Counted from the first letter of the stretch, positions 34,827 to 44,224 are shown. The stretch is DNA of 44,265 bases from Blautia sp. (GCA_017475035.1 JAFVGK010000053.1:1-44265); one strand, 5' to 3'. Made by a program: numbers and translations. The notes: generated by a model not told the origin, from the letters alone.

Positions 34827-36071
34827 TTACTTCCACAGATACTGCTCCGCAAAGACTTTGATCAGCTGCGGCCAGGTGTTCCAGTCATGGGAACCGAATG
34901 CCTCTTCCCAGTCATAAGCTACGCCCTGTTCATCGAACTTCGCTGCAAGGCTGGCAAGTGTAAACCCGTCCTCCTCGGTGAGCGATTTTTCTCCGATCAG
35001 GCCGAAGTCATAGATGCCGGCGCCCAACATGATTTTGGTTGCCTTTACAGCATCCCAGTCAACATCAGTGGTATCATATTTGACGTCCGCGCCGCTGAGG
35101 ATGCCGACATAATCAAACAGCTCCGGAACATCAAACAGGACATTCGTCGTTGTCATGCCGCCCATGGAAAGGCCGGTGAATGCTCTTCCCGAAGGCTCAG
35201 CCAGGACATTATAGTTCTCTTCCACATAAGGGATGATGCAGTTGACAAGGTTGTCAACGATGACGTTAAAGTCCCAGCTGTAAGCAGTATTGTTCATGGC
35301 GACCAAAAGGACAGGTTCGGTGGTTCCGTCTTTGATCATATTGTCAAAAATATAGTCAACGCTGCCGCCGGCAAACCAGTCTGTTTCGTTTCCGCCGCCG
35401 CCGTGGGAAATATAGATGACCTTATAGGGCTCTTCCCTCTCCGGATCATATCCGCAAGGAGTGTAGACGCCAAGAGGAGCCGCATCACCGTTTACATCCG
35501 TGTAGTTGACATAGGTAACCGTTCCGGCTTCCTCAATCGGAGCCATATAAGCCCAATCCATGGATTCGGACTGTTTCTCGGCATCATAAGGAACATAGAA
35601 GGTGCTTCTGTCATAGTGGTTTCCGTTTTCCACGCCTGATGCTTCCATCGGGTTTGTGGGATCCTCAAGCTTTGTGTCGGCATCGCCGTTTACCAGGAAA
35701 ACATACTGGTAATGACCTGCGGGAAGAGGCATGGAGGTGACCCAGAGATCGGTTCCTTCTGCTTTCTCCATATCGATGGTCAGAGATTCATCGCCTGCTT
35801 CGAACATTCCGTTTTCCCATTCCTCCGGAGTATAATATTTCTCCGGCGTGGTACCACGGACGTCTTCCTCATCATAGAAAAAGGTGAAAGCACCGCGGAG
35901 CTGAACCTGCTCTGCTTCGGCATCTTCATAAGCGAAGGTGACGGTATAGCCTGTGATGGAATCAGGATCCTCCGAGACGGTAACGCCCGGAGTGTATTCT
36001 GCCGCGCTGACAATCAGACCTGCGCTTAAAACCGCACAGGCAGCAGTCCCGAGAAGCATCCATTTTTTCAT
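34827..36071 (-). CDS. Secreted CE1-like carbohydrate esterase with N-terminal E-set domain
   Basis: The 414-aa protein has a signal peptide (WMLLGTAACAVLSAGLIVSAAE). An E-set/CBM48-like domain (residues ~35-150, with LPAGHYQYVFLVNG) precedes an alpha/beta-hydrolase esterase domain of the Esterase-D/CE1 type. The nucleophile Ser lies in GLSMGGM, and the catalytic His in GSHDWNTW near the C-terminus. CE1 members release feruloyl or acetyl groups from plant xylans. AGGAGG precedes the minus-strand ATG. It is alone on the minus strand and divergent to the sugar three-component system. Substrate is inferred only. Confidence 0.85.
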   Translation of the reverse strand: MKKWMLLGTAACAVLSAGLIVSAAEYTPGVTVSEDPDSITGYTVTFAYEDAEAEQVQLRGAFTFFYDEEDVRGTTPEKYYTPEEWENGMFEAGDESLTIDMEKAEGTDLWVTSMPLPAGHYQYVFLVNGDADTKLEDPTNPMEASGVENGNHYDRSTFYVPYDAEKQSESMDWAYMAPIEEAGTVTYVNYTDVNGDAAPLGVYTPCGYDPEREEPYKVIYISHGGGGNETDWFAGGSVDYIFDNMIKDGTTEPVLLVAMNNTAYSWDFNVIVDNLVNCIIPYVEENYNVLAEPSGRAFTGLSMGGMTTTNVLFDVPELFDYVGILSGADVKYDTTDVDWDAVKATKIMLGAGIYDFGLIGEKSLTEEDGFTLASLAAKFDEQGVAYDWEEAFGSHDWNTWPQLIKVFAEQYLWK

Positions 36072-36317
36072 GATAATCCTCCTTTTCAGTCATCTTTTTT
36101 AGGAGCCATATAAGAAGAATACTTTCATAAGGTACAGAACAAGGGTTGAAAAATCCTTCATATAAAGCTCCTGGTACCAAAATTCTTAGGATCAGCAGTT
36201 TTATCCCGCTGACATGATTCAGTATATAGGACTGCAGAATCCGGGGCAATAGTGCAATTTTGCGAAGAGTGGCATTTTTCGTGAAAATAAAATGGTTGAA
36301 TCTTGACTTGAAGGTTG

Positions 36318-36370
36318 AATTTTGACATTGTATTTTTTTGTGTCAAAATTGTTTTTATATATGGTATGAT
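36318..36370 (+). promoter_or_regulatory. Inverted repeat operator and -10 box in the esterase/sensor divergent region
   Basis: AATTTTGACA (36318-36327) and TGTCAAAATT (36341-36350) form a perfect 10-bp inverted repeat with a 13-bp T-rich spacer. TATGAT (36365-36370) follows at -10 position, without a good -35. The 529-bp gap 36072-36600 further contains the 36408-36489 palindrome and repeat A2. The inverted repeat might be a regulator site for either direction. Confidence 0.45.
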
Positions 36371-36407
36371 AGTATTAGAGTGACGAAAGGCGGTGTAAAT
36401 AACACGG

Positions 36408-36489
36408 CCTGTGCGGTGCCTCGTAAGCATGCGAGACTCTGCCTGGATAAAACCAGCTTTGCATCGCATACTTACGGTCACTGCACAGG
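36408..36489 (+). repeat. Long imperfect palindrome in the sensor operon leader
   Basis: The 5' arm 36408-36434 (CCTGTGC, GTG, CGTAAG, ATGCGA) pairs in order with 36464-36489 (TCGCAT, CTTACG, CAC, GCACAGG), interrupted by a few mismatches. The 29-base loop has its own CTGG...CCAG. There is no T run. Confidence 0.65.
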
Positions 36490-36499
36490 TCAAAAAAAT

Positions 36500-36590
36500 G
36501 AGCGTATTTCGAGTGGCTGCAGAATTGCAAGTGCAGTTCCGCTGCGGAACGATTCAACGAATCAGGTTTTATCGATGCAATCATAACAGG
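36500..36590 (+). repeat. Family A dispersed element, copy A2, upstream of the sugar-binding gene
   Basis: Shared with A1 are GAGCG, TTCGAGTGGCTG, CAG-TTCCGCTGCGGAACGATTC, GAATCAGG and TCGATGCAATCATAAC. The hairpin GTTCCGC-TGCGGAAC is perfect here, and GATTC-AAC-GAATC follows. It ends in AGGAAAGG, the ribosome site of the gene at 36601. Confidence 0.7.
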
Positions 36591-36600
36591 AAAGGTTACC

Positions 36601-37587
36601 ATGATGAAAGGATGGAAAATACAGAGCATCATCTGGACCGTGTTGATCGGGATCCTGCTGGTTTATTTTGGATATGATCTCTATCATTACAATCAACACG
36701 AAAAGAAGGCGGATGTCCGTTTTACTTTTATCTGCCCTTTGCAATGGAGAAATGCAGGTAAGGCGTTTTACAGACTGGATGCAGATTATGGCACGAGTAC
36801 GAGACTGGTTGGTTTTTCCCGGCTGTCGCCCCAGGGTATGGAGGAAGCCTTTCGGGAAGCGATCTATGCGGAAGTGGACGGGATTATCACGGCAGGGATA
36901 CAAGACAGCAGTGGGCTTAGCCAGCTGATCAGAGAGGCTGCAGAAGAGGGAATTCCGGTTGCGCTGATTGACAGTGATCTGCCGGAATCCCGGCGATCGG
37001 TTTATATAGGACCGGATAATTATAAAGCGGGATATGAAGCCGGAAAACTGCTTGCCGCGAAGGTACTTGAGGAAAACCCGGAAGGTGCTTTAGGGGTGAT
37101 CCTGTCCAAAGAAAGCATTCTGAATCAGAGAGAACGGCTGCAGGGCTTCAGGGATGCAGTCCGTGAAACAGAAGGCATCAGGATCGCTGAAGTAGCAGAA
37201 GGGTTTTCTGACAGACAGGTGATTATCGAAAGGCTGGAGTCAATGCTTCGGGCACATCCGGATCTGAATGGCCTTTTTCTGGCAGAAGGATGGTCCACCG
37301 TTATAACAGGCGAAATACTCTCCCGCCATGCAGACAGGAAAATCAGTGTTGTCGGATATGACGCCTATTCCTATGTGCGTGACGGGTCTTACGAAGGAGT
37401 GGTGGACAGTAATCTTTACGAGCAGGCGTTCCTGGCGGGAGAGAAATTATTGAAACTGCTTTCAGGGGAGGAGATCGAGGAAACAGTTTTGCTTGAAAGT
37501 GAATTAATCACACAGGAAAACCTGGATGCATATCTCAACCAAATGGATGACCGGGAAGAGAAGGAGGAGATATGGCACATTTATTGA
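36601..37587 (+). CDS. Membrane-anchored periplasmic-type sugar-binding protein (sensor component)
   Basis: The 328-aa protein has one N-terminal membrane span (residues ~8-27) and a Peripla_BP_4 (ribose/xylose type) domain outside. FSRLSPQGMEEAFREAI, DGIITAG, IPVALIDSDLP, SVYIGPDNYKAGYEAG and SVVGYDAYSYVRDG are in family order. The anchor takes the place of a cleaved signal, as in sensors of the XylFII-LytS-YesN kind. The next gene (histidine kinase) overlaps it by 16 bases. It therefore probably presents a sugar to the kinase rather than feeding a transporter. AGGAAAGG lies before the ATG; ATG 36604 is an alternative start. Confidence 0.88.
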   Translation: MMKGWKIQSIIWTVLIGILLVYFGYDLYHYNQHEKKADVRFTFICPLQWRNAGKAFYRLDADYGTSTRLVGFSRLSPQGMEEAFREAIYAEVDGIITAGIQDSSGLSQLIREAAEEGIPVALIDSDLPESRRSVYIGPDNYKAGYEAGKLLAAKVLEENPEGALGVILSKESILNQRERLQGFRDAVRETEGIRIAEVAEGFSDRQVIIERLESMLRAHPDLNGLFLAEGWSTVITGEILSRHADRKISVVGYDAYSYVRDGSYEGVVDSNLYEQAFLAGEKLLKLLSGEEIEETVLLESELITQENLDAYLNQMDDREEKEEIWHIY

Positions 37588-38873
37588 ATCCGAAACCGGA
37601 TATTTCGATTGAAGAACGCCTGGAGCGCAGTTTTTCATTCAGCGCTGCCCGGCTTTTGTTTTATCTGCTCTGTTTTGTTATCCTGTTTTTAATTGCGGTT
37701 CTGCAGTACAGGGTACAGAGCCGGGAACTGTTTCTTTTAAACGATTTCTACATCTCTCTGGAGGAAGCCGACAAGAATCTTTTTGCCTATACTCTATCTT
37801 CTTCTGAGAATGCTTTTCATTTGTTTGAAGAAAGCATGCAAAAGACCAAAAGCTCTCTGGAAAAGCTGGAAGCTCTATGTGTGAATCGTACATTTTCCCG
37901 TGATATGACAGACGCCTATCATATTTTGAACAGCTATGCGGATCATGCGAAGGTGATGAAACAGAAGGCTCTGGAAAGATATACTGATGATAATTTCTCT
38001 CAGGAGAAAATGAATGAACTATATAGAACAAGTAAGGATATGATCCTTTTCTTTTCTGAAAATTATCAGAGCCTTTATGAGATGATTCTGGATAAGGGGA
38101 CAAAACGAACACGGCATCTTGACAAAAATCTTGTCCTTCTGATTGCGGCTTTTATAGCTTTTCTGATATGTGACCTGATTTCGTGGCGTTACCGTTTTCA
38201 GGATATACAGATCAGGGAGGATCTGAAGCAGCTGCAGTATCAGACGATGCAGTCCCAGATGAATCCGCATTTTTTGTTTAATACTTTGAATATGATCGCA
38301 CAGTTTGCCAATCTTCACGAAGATGTTCAGACAGCGGAGCTTCTGCAGGATACTGCGTACCTGCTGCGATATACTCTGGATATGTCAGACCGGTGTGTGA
38401 CTTTGTTTCAGGAAGTAGAAGCTTTGGAAAAATATGTAGGCCTGCAGGAGCAGCGTTTCGGGAGCCGCATCGAGTTTTATTTTGATCTGGATGAGTCTTT
38501 CCATGACGTGCGTGTACCGAATCTCATCCTTCAGCCGTTAGTGGAGAATGCCATCAGTCATGGCCTTGGGATGTGTACGGAAGGCGGAAAGATCCGGATC
38601 AGGACATTCAGGGAAAAGGAAAAGGGATGTCTGTCCGTTTCTGACAACGGTTCCGGAATGGATCATGAAACGCTGGAGGCTTTGATACGGAGTATTCGTC
38701 AAAAGGAAGTCAGGGGAAATCAGATCGGGCTGCATAATGTTTATCATCGATTGATGATTTTTTTCAGTGATAATGCTTCCCTGACAATAACCAGCCGGAA
38801 AGGAGAAGGAACGGAAGTAGTGATACGTATTCCGCTGGATGACGACACAAAGCAAAAGAAGGAGAACGGATGA
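37572..38873 (+). CDS. LytS/YesM-family sensor histidine kinase
   Basis: The 433-aa protein has two membrane spans (about 27-47 and 186-206) with an extracellular helical region of ~140 residues between them. The His_kinase domain follows, with the phospho-acceptor H233 in QMNPHFLFNTLN. The ATP-binding domain has N-box PLVENAISHGL and the G-boxes VSDNGSGMD and GNQIGLHNVYHRL. ATG 37572 (with AGGAGAT) overlaps the preceding sugar-binding gene, and its stop overlaps the regulator gene. It should phosphorylate that regulator when the neighbouring binding protein is sugar-loaded. Confidence 0.93.
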   Translation: MAHLLNPKPDISIEERLERSFSFSAARLLFYLLCFVILFLIAVLQYRVQSRELFLLNDFYISLEEADKNLFAYTLSSSENAFHLFEESMQKTKSSLEKLEALCVNRTFSRDMTDAYHILNSYADHAKVMKQKALERYTDDNFSQEKMNELYRTSKDMILFFSENYQSLYEMILDKGTKRTRHLDKNLVLLIAAFIAFLICDLISWRYRFQDIQIREDLKQLQYQTMQSQMNPHFLFNTLNMIAQFANLHEDVQTAELLQDTAYLLRYTLDMSDRCVTLFQEVEALEKYVGLQEQRFGSRIEFYFDLDESFHDVRVPNLILQPLVENAISHGLGMCTEGGKIRIRTFREKEKGCLSVSDNGSGMDHETLEALIRSIRQKEVRGNQIGLHNVYHRLMIFFSDNASLTITSRKGEGTEVVIRIPLDDDTKQKKENG

Positions 38874-40432
38874 AAGTTTTAATTGCCGATGATGAACTGA
38901 TGGAATGCAGAGGCCTGGAGTGGATGCTTCGGAAAAATTTCCCTTCTTTGGTGATTCTTCCTTATGCGAAAAACGGCGTAGAGCTTTTACGGATTGTTGA
39001 AGAAAGCTATCCCGATCTGATCCTCATGGATATCCATATGCCCGGAATGAATGGGCTGGAAGCATTGGAAATCATTGCGTTAAAGCAAAAACCCTGCAGG
39101 GTCATCATTGTCTCCGCCTACAGTCAGTTTGCCTATGCACAGGAAGCGATGCGGCTCGGAGCCAGTGAATATCTTTTAAAGCCTGTGGAGCCTGGTGCTC
39201 TGCGGCAGGCAGTGCAAAGGCAGATTGATATTCTGGAGAAAGATTACGCCAGAACACACCTGGAGGCGGATTTTGAAAACCTGGAAAAGGATTATCACGG
39301 ATTATTGGAAACGAAATTGTCGGTAGATCTGGCAGCAGGGAATCTGTCAGAAGCAGAAAGCCTGAAGCAGCTTGCGATTCTGGGAATCCACCCTGCCGGG
39401 GGAGTCATCTGCTGTAAGCTGCAGTCACTTCCGGAAAAAAGCGCGCCGTCGCTGGAATATCTTACGGAGCTTCAGCATTACTGCAGCTGTATCGGCTGTC
39501 AACAGAGGGATTCCCTTGTCCTGTTTATCTTTCCGGATACATTGATTCAGGATGATTATAAAAAGGGAATAGAGGAGATTTTTACCTCCATGATGGATCA
39601 GATGGCTGCGAAAGGATTTTCCTCTGTTTTTGTGGGAATCAGCTCCTGGAAACAAAGTCTTGGAGAAATATCCAGAGCCGTACAGGAATGTACGATTGCC
39701 TTACGCTTTCGAAAAGCCGGGATCAGTTTTTACGAAGAAACATCCGAGCAGGAAAATCTGTCCGAGTGTAATGTTTACTTACAGTTCCGCCGGTTGTATC
39801 TGAAAGCTCTTGCAGAGGGAAAAGAAGAGTCCTGCGCTAAGGAACTCGACTCGTATTTAGAAACAGCCGGAAAAAATACGGACCCGGCTTTGCTCCATTT
39901 ATTCTGTGCGGATCTGGCTGCCAGAGGATTGGTACAGAAGTACTATTCTTCTGAACAGGATATCGCATTCTGGAATTGTTATCGAAAAATGCTGGCAGCT
40001 TCCGGAAAAGCAGAAATGACAGCAGTTTTTGACGATATTATGAATCATCCGGCTGATTATATTATGCAGCCGCTTTACGGCGGTTCCGGAAACAGACAAT
40101 ATTCTCAGCATATTGCCTCTACCCTGATGTTTATGCGGAAAAATTATATGAAGAATCTTTCCCTGGAGGACGTGGCGAAGGAAACCTCCATCACTCCGTA
40201 TTATCTCAGCCGTCTGTTCAAACAGGAGCTTCATCAGACGTTCCTGGATGTATTGACGGATATCCGGATGGAACAGGCGTTGGAACTTATTTATCACCGC
40301 AATAACCTTACGGCGAAGGAAATCAGTTCCATGGTCGGGTATCCGAATTCAAACTATTTTTTCAAACTGTTTAAAACCAGGACAGGGCTGACGTTGGGAC
40401 AGGTGAAGGCATATATAAAGGAACTGGCATGA
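38870..40432 (+). CDS. YesN-type AraC-family response regulator
   Basis: Residues 1-125 are a receiver domain with acidic pocket DDE, phospho-acceptor D54 in LMDIHMPGMNG, conserved Ser/Ala and K (LLKPVEPG). A ~280-residue linker follows. The last ~100 residues are the AraC double HTH (LSLEDVAKETSITPYYLSRLFKQ ... GYPNSNYFFKLFKTRTG). Length (520 aa) is typical of YesN. It overlaps the kinase by four bases. Its targets are not shown, but the aldo/keto reductase, araD or the divergent esterase are near candidates. Confidence 0.93.
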   Translation: MKVLIADDELMECRGLEWMLRKNFPSLVILPYAKNGVELLRIVEESYPDLILMDIHMPGMNGLEALEIIALKQKPCRVIIVSAYSQFAYAQEAMRLGASEYLLKPVEPGALRQAVQRQIDILEKDYARTHLEADFENLEKDYHGLLETKLSVDLAAGNLSEAESLKQLAILGIHPAGGVICCKLQSLPEKSAPSLEYLTELQHYCSCIGCQQRDSLVLFIFPDTLIQDDYKKGIEEIFTSMMDQMAAKGFSSVFVGISSWKQSLGEISRAVQECTIALRFRKAGISFYEETSEQENLSECNVYLQFRRLYLKALAEGKEESCAKELDSYLETAGKNTDPALLHLFCADLAARGLVQKYYSSEQDIAFWNCYRKMLAASGKAEMTAVFDDIMNHPADYIMQPLYGGSGNRQYSQHIASTLMFMRKNYMKNLSLEDVAKETSITPYYLSRLFKQELHQTFLDVLTDIRMEQALELIYHRNNLTAKEISSMVGYPNSNYFFKLFKTRTGLTLGQVKAYIKELA

Positions 40433-40566
40433 TGAATTTTATCCGTTTGCCATACATGCTACTGTTTTTTTGCCTGCGGGAATAGTCAAATGGAATTTTC
40501 CACTTTTGTACCGCGGTATAATGGGAACCATTTTAGAAATTTTCAGGTGCTTTTTCATAAAAAGAA

Positions 40567-40575
40567 TGATATAAT
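40567..40575 (+). promoter_or_regulatory. Extended -10 promoter of the aldo/keto reductase gene
   Basis: TGATATAAT is a TGn-extended -10 box, 88 bp before the ATG. A second TATAAT lies at 40517-40522. No clear -35 for either. Confidence 0.4.
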
Positions 40576-40662
40576 GATTTTGTGTTGCTTATACAGGAGT
40601 TTCTTGATGAAGTCTGTGACAAGACAGGAAAGAAATAAAGATTATTAAGAAAGAGGTTACAA

Positions 40663-41790
40663 ATGGGCAATATTTTTCCGGAAAAGAAACTTGGATTTGG
40701 ACTGATGAGACTGCCGTTGTTGGACGAAAAAGACAAGACATCCATAGATAAAGAGCAGATGATTAAAATGGTAGATTTGTTCCTGGAGAGAGGGTTTACC
40801 TATTTTGACACGGCCTGGATGTACCATGATTTCGAAAGCGAGAAAGCGATCAAAGAAACTCTTGTGGACAGAATTCCCAGAGACCGCTATACTTTGGCGA
40901 CAAAGCTGCATGCCTCCTTTATTGAAACAAAGGAGGACAGGGATCGTGTTTTTGAAGAACAACGGAGAAAAACGGGAGTAGAGTACTTTGACTATTATCT
41001 GATTCATGATATCGAAGCCGGTAATATCCGGAAATACGAGGAGCTTGACGTTTTCCGCTGGCTGATCGCCAAGAAGGAAAGAGGGCTGGCAAAGCATATC
41101 GGCTTTTCCTTCCATGCTACGGCGGATCTTCTGGATGAGATTCTGACAAAACATCCGGAGATTGAATTTGTTCAGCTGCAGCTCAATTATCTGGATTGGG
41201 AATCTGAAAAAGTACAGTCCGGGAAGAACTATGAAGTCTGTGTCAGGCATGGAAAACCGGTCATCGTCATGGAGCCGGTGAAGGGCGGAACCCTGGCATC
41301 TGTTCCTGAGAAGGCGGAAACCATGCTGAAAAACCTGGATCCTCAGGCATCGATCGCCTCCTGGGCGGTTCGTTTTGCAGCCTCCCAGCCAAATGTCAGG
41401 ATGGTTCTTTCCGGTATGTCCAACCTGGAACAGATGGAAAATAATACTTCTTTTATGCAGAATTTCAGGCCGCTGAACGAGATGGAAATGAAGACGGTAC
41501 ATGCGGTGGCGGATGTGATCAATTCAGGCATTACGATTCCCTGCACAGGCTGTTCCTACTGTACACCCGGATGTCCGATGAATATCGCAATCCCGGCTTA
41601 TTTTTCCATCTATAATCAGGACGAAAGGGAAGGGGCGGATCATGCAGCTGACCGGGCAGCTTACGCAAAAATCGCCGAGACAGCCGGCAAAGCCTCGGAC
41701 TGCATTGCCTGCGGTCAGTGCGAGGGCATCTGCCCACAGAAGCTGCCGATCATAGAAAACCTCAGACAGGTGGCGGATGCGTTAGAATGA
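40663..41790 (+). CDS. Aldo/keto reductase with C-terminal 4Fe-4S ferredoxin domain
   Basis: The N-terminal ~280 residues form an NADPH-type AKR barrel: FGLMRLPLLD, the catalytic DTAWMYHDFESE segment (Asp, Tyr), ATKLHASF (Lys) and YYLIHDIEAGN (His). The C-terminal part has two Cys clusters, CTGCSYCTPGCP and CIACGQCEGICP, sufficient for two 4Fe-4S clusters. Such fusions are common in anaerobes and may use ferredoxin electrons; the physiological substrate is unknown. It starts behind GAGGTT. The araD gene follows after 87 bp with repeat B6. Confidence 0.93.
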   Translation: MGNIFPEKKLGFGLMRLPLLDEKDKTSIDKEQMIKMVDLFLERGFTYFDTAWMYHDFESEKAIKETLVDRIPRDRYTLATKLHASFIETKEDRDRVFEEQRRKTGVEYFDYYLIHDIEAGNIRKYEELDVFRWLIAKKERGLAKHIGFSFHATADLLDEILTKHPEIEFVQLQLNYLDWESEKVQSGKNYEVCVRHGKPVIVMEPVKGGTLASVPEKAETMLKNLDPQASIASWAVRFAASQPNVRMVLSGMSNLEQMENNTSFMQNFRPLNEMEMKTVHAVADVINSGITIPCTGCSYCTPGCPMNIAIPAYFSIYNQDEREGADHAADRAAYAKIAETAGKASDCIACGQCEGICPQKLPIIENLRQVADALE

Positions 41791-41810
41791 TTCAGACGTC
41801 AAAAGACCAT

Positions 41811-41870
41811 GAAAAATAGTCATCCGTGATTATTGAGTCAACCTACAAAAACTGCGTTATGATAGGAGGA
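41811..41870 (+). repeat. Family B element, 5'-truncated copy B6, at the araD ribosome site
   Basis: GAAAAATAGTCATCC, ATTGAGTCAACCTACAAAAACTG and CGTTATGATAGGAGG match the second half of the family B element (compare 26694-26750). The first hairpin is missing. The Shine-Dalgarno AGGAGG lies 10 bases before ATG 41878. Confidence 0.65.
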
Positions 41871-41877
41871 TCCTGAT

Positions 41878-42582
41878 ATGTTAGAACAGCTCAAACAGAA
41901 GGTTTATGAGGCAAATATGATGCTTCCGAAATATGGCATGGTTACCTTTACCTGGGGAAACGTCAGCGGGATTGACAGGGAAAGCGGTCTGTTCGTCATT
42001 AAGCCGAGCGGCGTGGAATACGAAGCCTTAAAGCCTGAAGATATGGTAGTGGTAGACCTGGACGGAAAGGTTGTGGAAGGAGAGTATAACCCCTCTTCCG
42101 ATACGGAAACCCACAGAATCCTCTATCGTGAATTCCCGAATATCGGCGGAGTGGTCCATACCCATTCTTCATGGGCGACCAGCTGGGCCCAAGCAGGCAG
42201 AGGGATTCCATGCTACGGCACGACACATGCCGACTATTTCTATGGTGAGATTCCCTGCGTGAGAAATCTCACGAAAGAAGAGATTGATGAAGCCTACGAG
42301 CTTAATACAGGTATCCTGATCGCGGACTATTATCGGGAGCAAAAACTGGATTACGAGGCAGTTCCGGGCGTCCTCTGCAAGAACCACGGACCCTTTGCAT
42401 GGGGCACGGATCCCGGCAACGCTGTCCATAATGCCGTCGTGATTGAGGAAGTGGCAAAAATGGCAGCCCGCTGTGAGATGATTAATCCGAATGTCAGGCC
42501 TGCTCCCCAGGAGCTCCAGGATAAACACTACTACCGTAAGCATGGAGCAAATGCTTATTACGGACAGAAAAAGAAATCCTGA
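41878..42582 (+). CDS. araD: L-ribulose-5-phosphate 4-epimerase family protein
   Basis: AraD interconverts L-ribulose 5-phosphate and D-xylulose 5-phosphate, joining arabinose use to the pentose phosphate pathway. It is a class II aldolase-fold zinc enzyme. Visible are [17 protein letters not shown], the zinc ligands in [14 protein letters not shown] and the later His in NHGPFAWG, and the family C-terminus [17 protein letters not shown]. Length (234 aa) is normal. No araA or araB is adjacent in the window. Together with the sugar-sensing three-component system it suggests pentose metabolism. Confidence 0.92.
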   Translation: MLEQLKQKVYEANMMLPKYGMVTFTWGNVSGIDRESGLFVIKPSGVEYEALKPEDMVVVDLDGKVVEGEYNPSSDTETHRILYREFPNIGGVVHTHSSWATSWAQAGRGIPCYGTTHADYFYGEIPCVRNLTKEEIDEAYELNTGILIADYYREQKLDYEAVPGVLCKNHGPFAWGTDPGNAVHNAVVIEEVAKMAARCEMINPNVRPAPQELQDKHYYRKHGANAYYGQKKKS

Positions 42583-42613
42583 AAACAGTGAAAAAAAGAT
42601 AAGAAACTGAAAC

Positions 42614-42657
42614 AACCGCAAGAACAGCCCCGCTGCGAAGCGATTCGCTGAATCAGA
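42614..42657 (+). repeat. Family A fragment, copy A3
   Basis: CCCCGCTGCGAAGCGATTC-GCT-GAATCAG matches the core of A1 (88-116) including the GATTC...GAATC hairpin. The element is behind araD and not near a start codon. Confidence 0.6.
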
Positions 42658-42678
42658 TTTATGTTGAAATAATATAAT

Positions 42679-42729
42679 GCTTCGTAAATGCAGTGAATAA
42701 AAAGTACTGCATTTACGAAGCGTTTTTTT
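42679..42729 (+). terminator. Terminator after araD
   Basis: GCTTCGTAAATGCAGT (42679-42694) and ACTGCATTTACGAAGC (42706-42721) make a perfect 16-bp stem, followed by G and seven T. Confidence 0.95.
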
Positions 42730-43219
42730 GCTGAGTAAATTCAATGTACGAAGCATTATTTGAAGAAATATTTGGTTTAAATACTACAATAGATAAATAA
42801 AACAGATAAATAGGAACAAACCGACCTATTCATAATTGACAAAATGAAGTAAAAGTCTTATTATTATGATAATAACAATGCCATAATAACTGGGATTAAA
42901 TAAATAGGATAGATCTTGTTAACAATAATCGGAAAATGATCTGATTGCATAAAAAAATGAAGAAATTGAGAACTGGATAATTTGTTATGCTCATACTCGA
43001 ATATTGAGAGGTTTAACATCTATGGCTTCGAGATAGATTTCCTTTATTTATCTGGGAGAGGTGGTGTATATGATGACACTAAGCACCTAAAGAATTGCTG
43101 TTAGAGCTTGATAAAATAAGAATAAATAGCAAAGTATTTTGTTGTGAGAAATATAATAATCTCAGGCAAAATAAACAGAATAGTAACAGAAATATTTTGA
43201 TTCAGCGGAGAATAAGAAA
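42730..43219 (+). other. AT-rich non-coding stretch
   Basis: No gene, strong hairpin or repeat is seen. The stretch is clearly more AT-rich than the rest of the window. A good ribosome site GGGAGAGGTGG before ATGATG at 43070 leads only into a five- to six-codon frame, so it may be a lost gene start. Together with the following gene it may be a horizontally acquired or decaying segment. Confidence 0.5.
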
Positions 43220-44134
43220 ATGAAAACAAGACATACAATTTCTTTATTGTTCTTTTTCATGTTTGTAATAATACATGCATTTTGCAACAACCATGTATAT
43301 GCGAGTAATGAATACCTGACGGCACAATTAGACACAGAAATGGATGTAACCATAGACAATCCCGGAGACCGTGTGGTTTTTACTTTTATCCCTGAGGAAT
43401 CCGGATATTACAAGTATTATGCCAAAAATGATTATGAAACGTATGGCTCTATTAACAATGAATCTATGGAAGTTCTGATCAGCGATTATGATTGCGGTGA
43501 TACATATGGATTCACTATGATTTATTATCTCAATGCCGGAGAGACGTATTATTTGACAGCACAATACCATCATGAAGCAGCAAAAACAGGTTCTTTTGCT
43601 GTGATGTTGACGAAAGTGACAGATCTTATCGCGAATCCTTTAAATGATAAGACAAGATATTTTATCAGCTATACGGATGAACTTGATTTGGAAGTGGTGG
43701 CTTTTTCCGGGAACGGAGAAATATCCTATACGTGGATGGTAAACTCTACAGGTACATTGTATGGAGGGAATAATAATTTTGGTTTTACTCTAATTCAAGG
43801 TGAAACGGAATCTATCTTACATATTGACCAACCTAGAACAGGAGTTTATCGCTGTATTGTGACTGATGGAGTGAAGAGTAAGAAAATTGATTTCAGGGTA
43901 CAAGTAGATACCGGCTTTACGGCAGAGGCGGCAGATGGTGAAGAACTAACTGTTGCTGCGGGAAATACTCTTTTATTACAAGTCGATGCATCTGTAGAGA
44001 TTGGGGAATTGAGTTTTCAATGGTATTATTGTGATGAAGAGGAAGGTGAAGAGATTCTGATAGAAGATGAGGATAAATCTTTTTATCGGACAGAAATAAT
44101 CAATAAACCAGAAATGTATAAATGTATACGTTAA
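43220..44134 (+). pseudogene. Secreted Ig-like surface protein, probably 3'-truncated
   Basis: Residues 1-28 are a signal peptide (TISLLFFFMFVIIHAFC). A first beta domain resembling pre-peptidase modules (FTFIPEESGYYKYYAK ... YLNAGETYYLTAQYH) is followed by two Ig-like repeats with the core YRCIVTDG and FQWYYC...YKCI. The frame stops just after the second repeat reaches YKCIR. In the next frame the sequence continues with VNFHFAVPKEIT up to 44176, which looks like the natural end of such a repeat. A frameshift or small deletion near 44130 is likely. Such proteins usually continue with leucine-rich or more Ig repeats. The low GC differs from the neighbours. AGCGGAGAA is only a weak ribosome site. 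Confidence 0.6.
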
Positions 44135-44224
44135 TTTCCACTTTGCCGTACCTAAAGAAATAACATCGACAACGTAAGAATATCGAAAAAGCCCATAAAA
44201 TCAATACTTTTTTAATAATAATTC

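Noticed and set aside
43070-43089. Start codon pair with good ribosome site in the AT-rich stretch
   Set aside because: The frame stops after five to six codons; not a gene as it stands, at most a remnant start.
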